Below are positions 27,004 to 35,702 of a stretch of 64,000 nucleotides of DNA, in pieces (position 1 is the stretch's first letter; each line of letters begins with the position of its first letter). Origin of the DNA: Myxococcales bacterium. GTDB taxonomy: Bacteria > Myxococcota_A > Bradymonadia > REDH01. The notes below the pieces were generated by a model. The model worked only from the letters and a program-made list of their open reading frames with translations, made no database searches and had not been told where the DNA came from. The stretch covers positions 1 to 64,000 of the forward strand of contig JACKDJ010000008.1 of NCBI GenBank assembly GCA_020633625.1, written 5' to 3'. A program made the translations under genes and the position numbers.

Positions 27004-27318
27004 CGCGTTGGTGAGGCGGAGCGGCAAAAGGAATACCGCGCCGCTCGAAGAGACGATCTAATCTCGGTTCTAGATCGCGATCCTGCGATAAAGAACAATG
27101 AAATCAGTATCATCTGATCATTCACAAGCGCACGTAGAAGCACTTCGATAAGCGTTGAAAGGCCCGATCTCGCATGGTACGTTTTCTCCCAACGACGAGA
27201 CCGTCACCCGATATCTCGGCGCCAGAACGCCCTCCGCAGAGAGGCCGTAGCCGGCGTCAAAACCCCTCCTGCGTCTTCGAACCCTGACCAGCCCCAGCGA
27301 CCGCGAGCGAGGTGCCTG
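27004..27318. other. ftsA-ftsZ intergenic region
   Basis: 315 bp without a gene, clearly more AT-rich than the flanks between about 27050 and 27200. It holds several GATC sites (27055, 27073, 27079, 27116), an inverted pair GATCTA/TAGATC (27055-27060 and 27071-27076) and a candidate ftsZ promoter. No terminator-like hairpin with a U-run is visible. Confidence 0.7.
27155..27183 (+). promoter_or_regulatory. Candidate ftsZ promoter
   Basis: TTGAAA (27155-27160) is followed after exactly 17 bp by TACGTT (27178-27183). The -35 matches the sigma-70 consensus at 5 of 6 bases; the -10 is weaker (3 of 6). It lies about 135 bp upstream of the ftsZ ATG in the AT-rich gap, where a dedicated promoter is expected. 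Confidence 0.4.
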
Positions 27319-28740
27319 ATGAGCAGCAGCAAGTTCTTTGCCTTGGATGACGACCAGCCGACCGTTCGCGGCGCCCGGATCAAGGTCGTTGGCGTCGGCG
27401 GTGGCGGCGGAAACGCCGTCAACACGATGATCGCCGGCGGCCTCGAGGGCGTCGAGTTCATCTCGTGCAACACCGACCTCCAGGCGCTCGAGCAGAACCT
27501 CGCACCCCTGCGCATCCAGCTCGGCTCGAACCTCACACGCGGCCTCGGCGCCGGCGCGAACCCCGAGATCGGGCGTGCGGCCGCCTGCGAGGACCAGGCG
27601 CGGATCGGTGAGGCGCTCGAGGGCGCGGACATGGTCTTCGTGACCGCGGGCATGGGCGGTGGCACCGGCACCGGCGCCGCCCCCGTCATCGCGAAGATCG
27701 CGCGCGACCTCGGCGCTCTCACCGTCGGCGTCGTCACCCGCCCGTTCGTCTTCGAGGGCCGTCGCCGCACCCGCATGTCCCAGCTCGGACTCGACGCGCT
27801 GCGCGATGAAGTCGACACCCTCATCGTCGTGCCCAACGAGCGTCTGCTCATGGTCAGCGATCAGAACACGTCGATGCTCGACGCGTTCCGCTGCGCCGAC
27901 GCCGTCCTCGTCCACGCCGTTCAGGGTATCTCCGACCTGATCACCGTCGGCGGCTACATCAACGTCGACTTCGCCGACGTGAAGTCTGTCATGTGCGACA
28001 TGGGCATGGCGCTGATGGGCACCGGGCGCGCATCCGGTGATCGCCGCGCCGAGGAGGCCGCAGAGCTCGCGATCTCGTCGCCACTGCTCGACGACGTCAC
28101 GATCGACGGCGCGACCGGCGTCCTCATCAACATCACCGGCGGTCTCAACCTCGGCATCCAGGAGATCTCGCGGGCGTCCGCAATCATCCAGGAGTCGGCG
28201 CACCCCGACGCGAACATCATCTTCGGCGCTGTCATCGACGAGTCGATGGGCGACGAGGTCAAGGTCACCGTCATCGCCACCGGCTTCGACCGCGCCGCCG
28301 ACGGGCTGCCGACCGAAGACCAGCGCGACTTCGACGAGTTCCAGTCGCCGCGGCGCCGTCGCCGCGCCATGGGGCAGCCCTTCGCCGAGCCCCGCAGCGA
28401 GCCCCGCGGCGAGCACCGCCCCGCCCCGGTGCAGTCGGTCCCGGTCCGGACCACGACCACGCAGGCCTCCTTCTCGGCCCCCGCCTACGCAGGGCCGCCG
28501 GCAGCTCCGCAGGTGCCGGCCTCCGTAGCCGCCGCGCCCGCGCCGCTTGGCGCGCGCGCTCTCTCGGCGTCCAGCGAGATGGCACCATACGGAGCGGCCC
28601 GCCAGGCCCGCGTCCTCACCACCGACCAGTTCAGCGCCGTCGGGTCCCCGGCCGCCTCCGAGCTCTCGGAGTACATGTTCAGCCGTGACGAGGTCGACGA
28701 GCCCCCGCTCATCCGCCGCGCGCGTGAGTACAACCGCTGA
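27319..28740 (+). CDS. ftsZ: Cell-division tubulin homologue FtsZ
   Basis: A 473-residue GTPase that forms the Z ring. The tubulin signature GGGTGTG is at residues 113-119; the synergy-loop region (NVDFADVKSVM) that completes GTP hydrolysis is intact, with NxDxxD as NVDFAD. The conserved core ends near residue 335. A Pro/Ala-rich linker of about 110 residues follows, then a conserved-looking C-terminal peptide (PPLIRRAREY) that would contact FtsA. It is longer than E. coli FtsZ (383) because of the linker. The ATG is preceded by GAGCGAGG. The last 17 bases overlap the next gene. Confidence 0.97.
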   Translation: MSSSKFFALDDDQPTVRGARIKVVGVGGGGGNAVNTMIAGGLEGVEFISCNTDLQALEQNLAPLRIQLGSNLTRGLGAGANPEIGRAAACEDQARIGEALEGADMVFVTAGMGGGTGTGAAPVIAKIARDLGALTVGVVTRPFVFEGRRRTRMSQLGLDALRDEVDTLIVVPNERLLMVSDQNTSMLDAFRCADAVLVHAVQGISDLITVGGYINVDFADVKSVMCDMGMALMGTGRASGDRRAEEAAELAISSPLLDDVTIDGATGVLINITGGLNLGIQEISRASAIIQESAHPDANIIFGAVIDESMGDEVKVTVIATGFDRAADGLPTEDQRDFDEFQSPRRRRRAMGQPFAEPRSEPRGEHRPAPVQSVPVRTTTTQASFSAPAYAGPPAAPQVPASVAAAPAPLGARALSASSEMAPYGAARQARVLTTDQFSAVGSPAASELSEYMFSRDEVDEPPLIRRAREYNR

Positions 28741-29500
28741 CCCCGGGCGGCGCCTTCACGGCGTCGCCGTCGTGCTCGTCGCGCCGAAGGACCCGATCAA
28801 CGTCGGGGCCGCCGTGCGCGCGTGTCGGCTCTCGGCGATCGACGACCTCAGAGTCGTCGGGGACGTCGATCGAGAGCGCGCGCTGATCTCGGCTCCAGGG
28901 TGCGAGGCGTTCATCGAGAACCGCCTCCGCACGTTCCCCGACTTCACCGCCGCAACCGAGGACCGCGACGCACGCGTCGCCTTCACGGCCAGACAGCGGC
29001 AGGACCGCGTCACGCGCCTCGGTCTGCCTCAGCTCGGGCCGTGGCTGCGAGACCGCGCCACACTCGCGCCCGCGCTCGTGTTCGGTCCCGAAGACCGCGG
29101 GCTCGACAACGACATCGTCGACCGCTGCGACGCCGTCGTGACGCTCGCGTCTGCCAACGACTTCTCGTCGTTCAACCTCGCGCAGGCCGTGATGGTCGTT
29201 GGCCACCGCCTGTTCGAGGAGGAAGGCCTCGATCGAGACGCACGCGCCGCGAAGAAGTCCTGGGCCCCACCACGCAGCGGTGACGTAGATCGCATGATCG
29301 CGCAGGCGGAGCGCGCCCTCGATGCGATCGGCTTCTTCAAGGGGTCGCAGCGCAGGAACGTCGTCCGGACCCTGCGCCGAGTCGTCTCCCACACCGCCGT
29401 CGACGCCCGCGAGCTCGCGACGCTCTGGGCGATCTTTGCGGACGTCGAGCGCTGGGTCCACGCCGCGACGGACCGATTCGAGCCACACCAGCCGAGCTGA
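28724..29500 (+). CDS. SpoU/TrmH-family RNA 2'-O-methyltransferase, TrmJ-like
   Basis: A 258-residue SPOUT methyltransferase. Motif 1 PINVGAAVRACR (NxGxxxR), motif 2 ALVFGPEDRGL and motif 3 SANDFSSFNLAQAV are all present, forming the trefoil-knot SAM site. The arrangement, N-terminal catalytic domain plus a helical extension to residue 258, resembles TrmJ, which methylates position 32 of tRNA; the exact target cannot be read from sequence. The GTG at 28724 overlaps ftsZ by 17 bases and is the start that keeps motif 1 at its normal distance from the N-terminus. Co-transcription with ftsZ is likely. Confidence 0.85.
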   Translation: MSTTADPGRRLHGVAVVLVAPKDPINVGAAVRACRLSAIDDLRVVGDVDRERALISAPGCEAFIENRLRTFPDFTAATEDRDARVAFTARQRQDRVTRLGLPQLGPWLRDRATLAPALVFGPEDRGLDNDIVDRCDAVVTLASANDFSSFNLAQAVMVVGHRLFEEEGLDRDARAAKKSWAPPRSGDVDRMIAQAERALDAIGFFKGSQRRNVVRTLRRVVSHTAVDARELATLWAIFADVERWVHAATDRFEPHQPS

Positions 29501-29543
29501 TCGCGGCGACGATTACGGTTGTACACGCCTGCGTCCCCCCGCG

Positions 29544-29572
29544 TTGACGCACCGTGGGGCGCCGGTTAGATT
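29544..29572 (+). promoter_or_regulatory. Sigma-70-like promoter for the 29604-31786 operon
   Basis: TTGACG (29544-29549) and TAGATT (29567-29572) with a 17-bp spacer; 5/6 and 4/6 matches to consensus. It lies about 32 bp upstream of the ATG at 29604, so the leader is short. Confidence 0.55.
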
Positions 29573-29603
29573 CGACGGGTCTCTATCCCGTTGCGAGCAC
29601 TGA

Positions 29604-30524
29604 ATGGCTGAGCTTGGGCGCTACCGCGGCACGACCGAGCTGTCGGCTGTCGACGTCTCCCGCGTCGTCCGACAGCTCCTGCGGGAGACACCGGAGCTAG
29701 CGTCGCGCGACCCGGGCTCCTACCGGCACCTCGTCGATGAGTCTGTCGCCGCCTGCGACGGCTACGACGCCACCGCGGACCCCGCCGGGGCAGGCTACTG
29801 GCAGATCCTGGGGGCCTTTTCGGCCACGCTGCTCCGGATCGCGGGTGCCAACGCCGAAGCTGCGATCAGCGAGGTCGCGAAGCGTGACGCTGCGGGCCTG
29901 GAGCTCCTCATGCGCGCCGTACTGGTCCGGATGGCGCAACTCGCCGAGCGAGGGGAGCCGAGCTCCTTCACGACGACCACTACCGGCCGCGCTCTGTCCG
30001 TTCCTCCCGCCACACCGGGTCAGCCCGGTGCTGCCGTTGGTACGGGTCCCGCGACCGGCGTCGGCCTCACCGCGACGGCCGTGAACACCGGCACGCACGC
30101 CCCGATGGCCTCGGTCCCCGGCATGGCCAGCCCGCTCGCGGGAGGGGCACGCGCGGCGTCCAACGCGCCGCTGGCCTATCTCCTCGGGCTGCTGGACGCT
30201 CCCGCGAGGTCCGCCATCCGCGGCTTTGACGCCGCAAGGTACGGCGAAGGCGGGACAGGGAGCGGTGCGCCGCCGGTCCCGGAGCCGGACGCCTTCGACG
30301 ACCGCGACGTCTCCGGAGTCCACGCCGTCGGCGCCACGTCGGAGTCGGCGGAGGCGGACGACGAGCGCGCTGAACCCGTCCAGATCGCCATCGCTGACGG
30401 CGTCGCGCTCAGCCTGCGCCCCGAAGGTGTGGCGGCGCTCCGCGACCCTGCCGCCCGCGCCGCTCTGCTGCGCGCCGTCGCGGCCGGTATCGAGCGCCTC
30501 ATCGCGCAGGAGAAGGGACGATGA
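29604..30524 (+). CDS. Hypothetical protein, helical N-terminus with Ala/Gly/Pro-rich linker
   Basis: A 306-residue protein I cannot assign. Residues 1-115 look alpha-helical and soluble; residues 120-190 are a low-complexity Thr/Ala/Gly/Pro linker; the C-terminal part has acidic stretches and a final helical segment (about 265-305). No signal peptide or membrane helix. It is translationally coupled by a four-base overlap to the vWA protein downstream, so the two probably act together, for instance as scaffold and effector. Confidence 0.75.
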   Translation: MAELGRYRGTTELSAVDVSRVVRQLLRETPELASRDPGSYRHLVDESVAACDGYDATADPAGAGYWQILGAFSATLLRIAGANAEAAISEVAKRDAAGLELLMRAVLVRMAQLAERGEPSSFTTTTTGRALSVPPATPGQPGAAVGTGPATGVGLTATAVNTGTHAPMASVPGMASPLAGGARAASNAPLAYLLGLLDAPARSAIRGFDAARYGEGGTGSGAPPVPEPDAFDDRDVSGVHAVGATSESAEADDERAEPVQIAIADGVALSLRPEGVAALRDPAARAALLRAVAAGIERLIAQEKGR

Positions 30525-31786
30525 CCACCGAGCCAACCCCGCTCAAGGTCTTCTTGCGACCGGAGCGCCGCTTCGTCGCCGAGGGCCGGCCGACGGAGCT
30601 CGTCGTCCTGATTCGGCTCCTCCCCGCAGCGCCGCAGCGGGCCGTTCACGTCCCGGTCAACCTCGCGCTCGTCGTCGACCGGGGACCTACGCTCACCGGC
30701 GAGAGGCTGAACGCCGTCAAGCAGGGCCTGCACGCCGCCGTCGACGGGCTCGGCCCCGACGACTCCTGCACGATCGTCAGCGTCGGTGACGCTGTCGAGG
30801 TCGTCGCGCCGTCGCAGCGCGTCACGACGCCTAGCACGCTTCACCGCGCCATCGACGCTATCCAGCCGGGGCCCGCCGGGCCTCTCGTGCCGGGCTGGAC
30901 GCTCGGGGGCCTCGAAGCGGCGCTCTCGTACGACCGTCGCGCGGTCAACCGGATCGTCCTGATCTCCGATGGGAGCGCAGCCGTCGGGACCACCGAGCGC
31001 ATCATCGACGCCGGCCGTGGGCTCTTTCGGCGTGGCATCTCGACCACGACGCTCGGCATCGGCGACAGTTTCGCCGAAGACGCGCTCGTGCCTCTCGCCG
31101 TTCAGGGGGGCGGCAACGCCATCTTTGCCCTCAGCGGCGACGAGATCGTCGAGGCCCTCTCACAGGAGGTCGTCGCCGCGCGCTCGATCTTCAGCGAGTG
31201 GGCGACACTGCGATTCGACCTCGATCAGGCCGAGATCGTCGACGTGCTCAACGACCTCCCTTGGATCGGCGAGCAGAAGGTGTCGCTGCCGCCCCTCTAC
31301 GCCAACACCCCGCTCAACGTCGTCGTCCGCCTCCGCATCCGCCCGGGGCAGGCCGGCCAGGACGTCAGCCCGCTCACCGTCCGCATCAAGAACCTCGATC
31401 TGCAAGCGCGGCAGGCCGTCGTGCACCGCAAGGCCATGACGCTCCATGTCGTCTCCACCGCCCTCGCCGACGGGATGGGACCCGACCTCGGCGTCCAGGC
31501 ACACGCCGCCCGCCTCGAGTTCGCGCGGATGCACGCCAAGTGCGTGCGGAAGATCGACGAAGGCGACCTCGCCGGAGCTCGACAGATCCTCGACTTCTCG
31601 CTGAGCCGCTTCCAGTCACTCTCGGGTCAGTCCGGCGGTACGCTCCTCACCGCCGACCTCGCCGCGATGGGCCGCCTGCGTGAGCACCTCGGCCGCGACG
31701 ACGCCGCCGCGCGGAACCGGAAGTTCCTCAAGTTCAGCGCCGTCTTCGCGCAGCGCAGCGGCCTCACGCGCATCGCCAACGGCTGA
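30521..31786 (+). CDS. von Willebrand factor A domain protein
   Basis: A 421-residue protein with a vWA fold at about residues 45-215: strand VNLALVVDRG, the helical MIDAS region, RIVLISDGSA and TTLGIGDSFAEDAL are typical. The metal-site motif DxSxS reads DRGPT, so one serine is lost, while the later aspartate (LISDG) is present; metal binding may be altered. The C-terminal half contains a beta-rich segment and a helical tail (about 320-421). No secretion signal is visible, so it is likely cytoplasmic. It overlaps the upstream hypothetical gene by four bases. Binding partner unknown. Confidence 0.82.
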   Translation: MTTEPTPLKVFLRPERRFVAEGRPTELVVLIRLLPAAPQRAVHVPVNLALVVDRGPTLTGERLNAVKQGLHAAVDGLGPDDSCTIVSVGDAVEVVAPSQRVTTPSTLHRAIDAIQPGPAGPLVPGWTLGGLEAALSYDRRAVNRIVLISDGSAAVGTTERIIDAGRGLFRRGISTTTLGIGDSFAEDALVPLAVQGGGNAIFALSGDEIVEALSQEVVAARSIFSEWATLRFDLDQAEIVDVLNDLPWIGEQKVSLPPLYANTPLNVVVRLRIRPGQAGQDVSPLTVRIKNLDLQARQAVVHRKAMTLHVVSTALADGMGPDLGVQAHAARLEFARMHAKCVRKIDEGDLAGARQILDFSLSRFQSLSGQSGGTLLTADLAAMGRLREHLGRDDAAARNRKFLKFSAVFAQRSGLTRIANG

Positions 31787-31865
31787 ATAGCCCGCTGCGC
31801 CCAGCCGCGGACCCGCCGCGAGCGCGCGGGGCTGCCTAGCTCTCCGACGCACCGCGGACCCTGCG

Positions 31866-31898
31866 CCGGTCAGGTGTCGAGGAAAGACACCTGACCGG
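31866..31898. terminator. Perfect 13-bp stem-loop over the 3' end of the carbonic anhydrase gene
   Basis: Arms 31866-31878 and 31886-31898 are perfect complements around a 7-base loop. The stem covers the last codons and stop codon (31870-31872) of the minus-strand carbonic anhydrase and lies between two convergent genes, so it could stop transcription from both sides. No U-run follows, so it is a weak or factor-assisted terminator at best. Confidence 0.5.
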
Positions 31899-32472
31899 TC
31901 TCGAGCTCGTACTCCGCGCCGACGACCGCCAGCTTCCCCGCGAGCAGCAGGTCTTCCAGGACTCGCGACCCGTGACGAAGGTGATCGACCGACGCGCGCA
32001 CGTTCGCGCGCATGGCCGCCCGCATCAGCGTCTCGCCGTCGACCACCTCGGTCAGGCTCCGCACGTGCGGTGCGATCCGGTCGGTGATCGCCTTGAGATT
32101 CGAGGACTCCGGGTGGCGTCCCGTCCGGATGGCATCCACGGTCGCAGACACCGCGCCGCAGCGCGTGTGGCCCATCACCACGACCAGCTGCGACCCGAAC
32201 TGAGACGCGGCAAACTCGATCGACCCCACGATCGATGGCGCGACGATGTTCCCCGCGATCCGAACGACGAACAGGTCGCCAAACCCCTGGTCGAACAGGA
32301 TCTCGACCGGAGTGCGCGAGTCGCTGCAGCCGAGGATGATCGCGAACGGCTGCTGGCCCTCTTCGGCCATCCGCTCGCAGAACGGCCGCCCGCTCGTGGG
32401 GCCCCGCGCGCCCAAGAACCGGCGGTTTCCCTCAGTGAGTCGGTCCAGGCTCTCTTGGATCGTCAGCGTCAT
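31870..32472 (-). CDS. Beta-class carbonic anhydrase
   Basis: A 200-residue zinc enzyme interconverting CO2 and bicarbonate. The zinc ligands and catalytic dyad are visible: CSDSR (Cys49, Asp51, Arg53) and HTRC (His102, Cys105). The surrounding VVRIAGNIV and SIEFAA segments are typical of this class. Length is normal and no signal peptide is present, so it is cytoplasmic. The ATG at 32472 has a GGTGAG site nearby. It stands alone, convergent with the vWA operon, and its 3' end forms a perfect stem-loop. Confidence 0.95.
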   Translation of the reverse strand: MTLTIQESLDRLTEGNRRFLGARGPTSGRPFCERMAEEGQQPFAIILGCSDSRTPVEILFDQGFGDLFVVRIAGNIVAPSIVGSIEFAASQFGSQLVVVMGHTRCGAVSATVDAIRTGRHPESSNLKAITDRIAPHVRSLTEVVDGETLMRAAMRANVRASVDHLRHGSRVLEDLLLAGKLAVVGAEYELETGQVSFLDT

Positions 32473-32581
32473 GTGCTCACCGTGGGTGGGGAGGGGAGCT
32501 CGCGGCGCCTGCGCCGAGTCCGGCGCCAGCCGCGCGAGCGTCTTCTAATGCACGCGCCGCAGATGGCCACACCCGGTCAGG

Positions 32582-32950
32582 TCACTGCGAGACGATGCGC
32601 ACAACGACGTCTCCCTCGACCCCGCAGTACCCCTGGCTCGTGCCAACTGGCTGGCAGACGTAGCCGTCCCGCTCGCGGCACTGAGAGTCCTTGTCGCACT
32701 GCTCCATGCACGCCGTCGTCACCAGAACGCCGTCTCGCTCGAACCCCACGCAGAGCGCGTCGCCGGGGCAGCGCTCGTCCTCGCAGTCGAACACCGTGCA
32801 GTAGCCGCCCGGCGAAGTCGTGTCACAGACCTGCGGACGCTCGCACTCCGCGTCGCTCACGCAGCTATCGCCGACGCCGGGCCGACACCCGACCGCCAGT
32901 AGCGCCGCAGCGAACCACAACGACAATCGCAAGCTCTTGGTCACACACAC
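32582..32950 (-). CDS. Cys-rich lipoprotein with DxxC repeats
   Basis: A 122-residue secreted lipoprotein: a hydrophobic signal peptide ends in lipobox AVGC (Cys22). The mature part has about twelve cysteines in short CxxxxxC and DxxC spacings (for example DSCVSDAEC, DKDSQC), a pattern common in Myxococcota surface lipoproteins and probably disulphide-bonded. The GTG at 32950 follows GGAG; a second in-frame GTG six bases on is possible. Function unknown. Confidence 0.78.
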   Translation of the reverse strand: MCVTKSLRLSLWFAAALLAVGCRPGVGDSCVSDAECERPQVCDTTSPGGYCTVFDCEDERCPGDALCVGFERDGVLVTTACMEQCDKDSQCRERDGYVCQPVGTSQGYCGVEGDVVVRIVSQ

Positions 32951-33042
32951 CTCCGCTCCGAGCCGGACGCACTACCGGCTCCCCAGCGCCGCCGCAAGGT
33001 CCCTCGTCGACCGCGAACGGGTCGCCGCAGCGGCGGCGCGCG

Positions 33043-34506
33043 TCAGTTGCCCATCCCTAGCCGAATGCCGCGCGCGCCCGCCGTGCTGCACCCCCGCGAG
33101 TCGCTGTGGAAGGTCCACCGGACGCGCGCCTCGCCCGCGTCGTCGAGCAGCTCCTCGGGCGGGCGCGTCACGCCGCCCGTCTCGCTCATCAGGTCGATCG
33201 CGAGCGCGTCGAACGTCGTTGAGCCCGATGTCCGCACGATCCGCACTCGGACCACCTCGCCTGCCCGGTTGAAGACCGTCTCGAGCTCGCAGGAAAGGTC
33301 GGTCGCGTTCGCCGCCATCGGCCCCACGGCGCGGTACATCGTGCCGAGTACCGCCCACCAGCGCGGGTGGATGCTCTCGTGAAGCCGATGGATGTACGGC
33401 GCGAGCACGCTGGCCGCAGTGTTGAGGCTCGTCTCTGTCCCCGGAGCGACCTCGATGTCGTAGTTCTCGAGCGCCTCGCGCGTCCGCTCCCAGCGCTGCT
33501 CGTGGTCTCCGTACGGCGCGGCCCGGCGTTCTTCGGTGAGCGCAGCTTCGACCGCCGCGGTGTCTCCGTCGCCGGTCATCGCGACGTATCCCTCCGCCGA
33601 GATTCCGCCGGGCGCCGCGCCGACGTGCTCGCCCGGGCTCGAGGCCGCGCGCGCCGCGCGCTCGAGCGCCCCCGAGAGGGAGAAGGCGTCCAGACCCGAA
33701 CCGCGGGTGCCCGAAGCGGCGGGCGCCACCTCGACGCCGACCCCGCGCGGGGTCGCGGCGCCTTCTGTGCGCTCGCGTCGAGCTTCGGACGCGTCGGCGC
33801 CGGGGTCCGGAGGGCCACCGGCGCTCGCGGTAGCTGGCTCGGCGACCCCGGGAGAGTGATCCGGGCGCTCCTCCGCCACCCCGCTCGGAGCCGGCGCCGG
33901 CGCAGGCACGTCGGACGTCGGGTTCGGCTCGCTCACGTCCTCGTCGGCGTCGGGGCGCGCCGTGTCGCTCTCCTCCGTCCGCTCGCGCGTCGGCGTCCTC
34001 GAGACGGTCTCTACCTCTGCCCGATTCGCGTGCTCCGCGAGGTAGCGCGCCTCGTCGGGCGCCTCCTCACCACGATCGGGCTGGTCGACGGAGCGGAGCT
34101 CCGCGGGCTCCGGAGGCGGCGACGGCGGGGCGGGGAGGACGGGGGCGAGGAGCAGCGGCGGGGGCGGAGGCGGCGGCAGAGGTACCACCTCTGGGCGCGT
34201 CTCCGGCGGCGGGGCCGGCGCGCGTGCGACGACGGTCCGAACGCGAGCCGGCGTCCGTCGCGAGCGCTGCTCCTCCACGACGAGCTCGCGGTCCTCGTCG
34301 TCGACCGGCTCTGGCAGCTCCGTTCCCAGGTCCCGAGCCGCGCGAGCGCGTGCAGGGGCGGGCTCCGAGCGCGGCGGCGGATCTGGAGTCGGAGCCGCGA
34401 CTCGCGCGATCGCGAGCAGACCCACGTGCGCGCCCAGGGCGAGCATCGCCGCCGCGAGCCACCTTCGCAGGTGGAGCGCGTCGGGCCGGTCGGAAGATGC
34501 TGGCAA
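33043..34506 (-). CDS. TonB-like energy transducer family protein
   Basis: A 487-residue protein with a basic N-terminus, one transmembrane helix (about residues 14-36), a very long Pro/Ala/Glu-rich periplasmic spacer (about 40-300, including a run of prolines near 110-120), and a C-terminal domain (about 395-475) resembling TonB-C, with the pattern CELETVFNRAGEVVRVRIV followed by a helix. TonB couples proton motive force, via ExbBD, to outer-membrane transport. No exbB or exbD is nearby, and the C-terminal domain has Cys residues that could form a disulphide. It could instead be an AgmX/PglI-type gliding protein, which also ends in a TonB-C-like fold. Confidence 0.7.
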   Translation of the reverse strand: MPASSDRPDALHLRRWLAAAMLALGAHVGLLAIARVAAPTPDPPPRSEPAPARARAARDLGTELPEPVDDEDRELVVEEQRSRRTPARVRTVVARAPAPPPETRPEVVPLPPPPPPPLLLAPVLPAPPSPPPEPAELRSVDQPDRGEEAPDEARYLAEHANRAEVETVSRTPTRERTEESDTARPDADEDVSEPNPTSDVPAPAPAPSGVAEERPDHSPGVAEPATASAGGPPDPGADASEARRERTEGAATPRGVGVEVAPAASGTRGSGLDAFSLSGALERAARAASSPGEHVGAAPGGISAEGYVAMTGDGDTAAVEAALTEERRAAPYGDHEQRWERTREALENYDIEVAPGTETSLNTAASVLAPYIHRLHESIHPRWWAVLGTMYRAVGPMAANATDLSCELETVFNRAGEVVRVRIVRTSGSTTFDALAIDLMSETGGVTRPPEELLDDAGEARVRWTFHSDSRGCSTAGARGIRLGMGN

Positions 34507-34661
34507 CTCGACTCCGGATCACGCCGACGGGTGCGAGGGCGAAGAGGACAACTAGCAGACTCCAAAGTCCGTGTCCGCGGCTCGGATTCCGGGGCGACAC
34601 ACGCGGACAACCACACCCGACCGCCCTTGTCTTCACCCCACGACTGCGCGATGCTCGGCGC

Positions 34662-35702
34662 ATGCCGAGGAACCCCACGCCATGGCTCGCGCTCTTGGTC
34701 GTCGTCGCCGCGGCGTCGTGCGCCAACGATCTGCCGCCAGAAGTGTGGGGGCCGCTGTCCGAAGATCTGGCGGCTTCGCTCGATGGCGTAGACCCGCCTG
34801 CCGTTGTCATTCAGCCGGCGGCCCCGGCAGAGCCCTCGGCTCGGCGGCCAGCTCAGGACTGGCGGGCCATCGGCGGCCCCGCCGATCCACCACGGCGCGT
34901 CGACATGGTGCGCTCCACACCCGGACAGCCACGCCCCGCTTCGCAGACGCGCGTGTGGGTCGGAATCTGGTGCGCTGATGTGGACGAGCGCGACGGCATC
35001 ATCTCGGTAGAGGTCGACGGCGTCGAACTCTACCGCGCGCTCGCGCACTGCGACGATCCGCAGGGGGCGCCCGACACCGACGGCGCCCCCGGAGGCGGCT
35101 CCGTCGCCTTCACCGTCACCGCCGGATCCCACTTGCTGGTGTTCCACGCGCCAGGCGTCACCGCCGCGACGCGACGCTTGGTCGTAAACGACGACCTGTG
35201 GGTCGCAATCGACCACCGGATCCACGTCGCAGGGACCAGCCGTGCGACCCTGTTCCAGGTCGGACCTGAACCGCTCGGCGCCGACCGAAGCTATGACCCG
35301 CGGACACGTCCCCGGCGCTCTGGAACCGCGTCGGCGCCCGGGGCTAGCGCACGCCCAGACGGCACCGCCGAGAACGAGGCGCCCGAGGCGCCGACTTCCG
35401 CCGACGGCGCTCGCGCGACGCCGCAGCGAACGCCCGGAGGACGGGCCGCCGCCCCGGGGGTCCCCGAAGGTGAGTGGCTCGATGCCGACTCTGCCTTCCT
35501 CTCCGTTCGCACGCGCGCCCCCGCCATCGTCGAGATCGACGGTGTCGCGCTGTCGCGACAGGCCCCCTTCGAGAACGTCCCCGTACCTTCCGGCGCACAC
35601 CGAGTCACCGTGCGTCCCGTCGACAGCGCGCGCGCACCCCGCAGCTTCTCGGTCGAGCTCGCGCGTGGTCAGTCGCGCGCGCTCACCATGCCGGACCCGT
35701 GA
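34662..35702 (+). CDS. Lipoprotein with C-terminal PEGA-like domain
   Basis: A 346-residue lipoprotein: signal peptide with lipobox AASC (Cys20). Two beta-rich segments are seen: residues about 90-190, where GSHLLVFHAPGV resembles a PEGA-type loop, and about 270-340, where IVEIDGVALSRQAPFENVPV followed by PSGAHRVTV is a good PEGA match. A low-complexity linker separates them. PEGA domains are usually surface or S-layer associated. The ATG at 34662 is the only start giving a signal peptide. It is divergent from the TonB-like gene and its stop overlaps the protease GTG, so the two are coupled. Confidence 0.75.
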   Translation: MPRNPTPWLALLVVVAAASCANDLPPEVWGPLSEDLAASLDGVDPPAVVIQPAAPAEPSARRPAQDWRAIGGPADPPRRVDMVRSTPGQPRPASQTRVWVGIWCADVDERDGIISVEVDGVELYRALAHCDDPQGAPDTDGAPGGGSVAFTVTAGSHLLVFHAPGVTAATRRLVVNDDLWVAIDHRIHVAGTSRATLFQVGPEPLGADRSYDPRTRPRRSGTASAPGASARPDGTAENEAPEAPTSADGARATPQRTPGGRAAAPGVPEGEWLDADSAFLSVRTRAPAIVEIDGVALSRQAPFENVPVPSGAHRVTVRPVDSARAPRSFSVELARGQSRALTMPDP

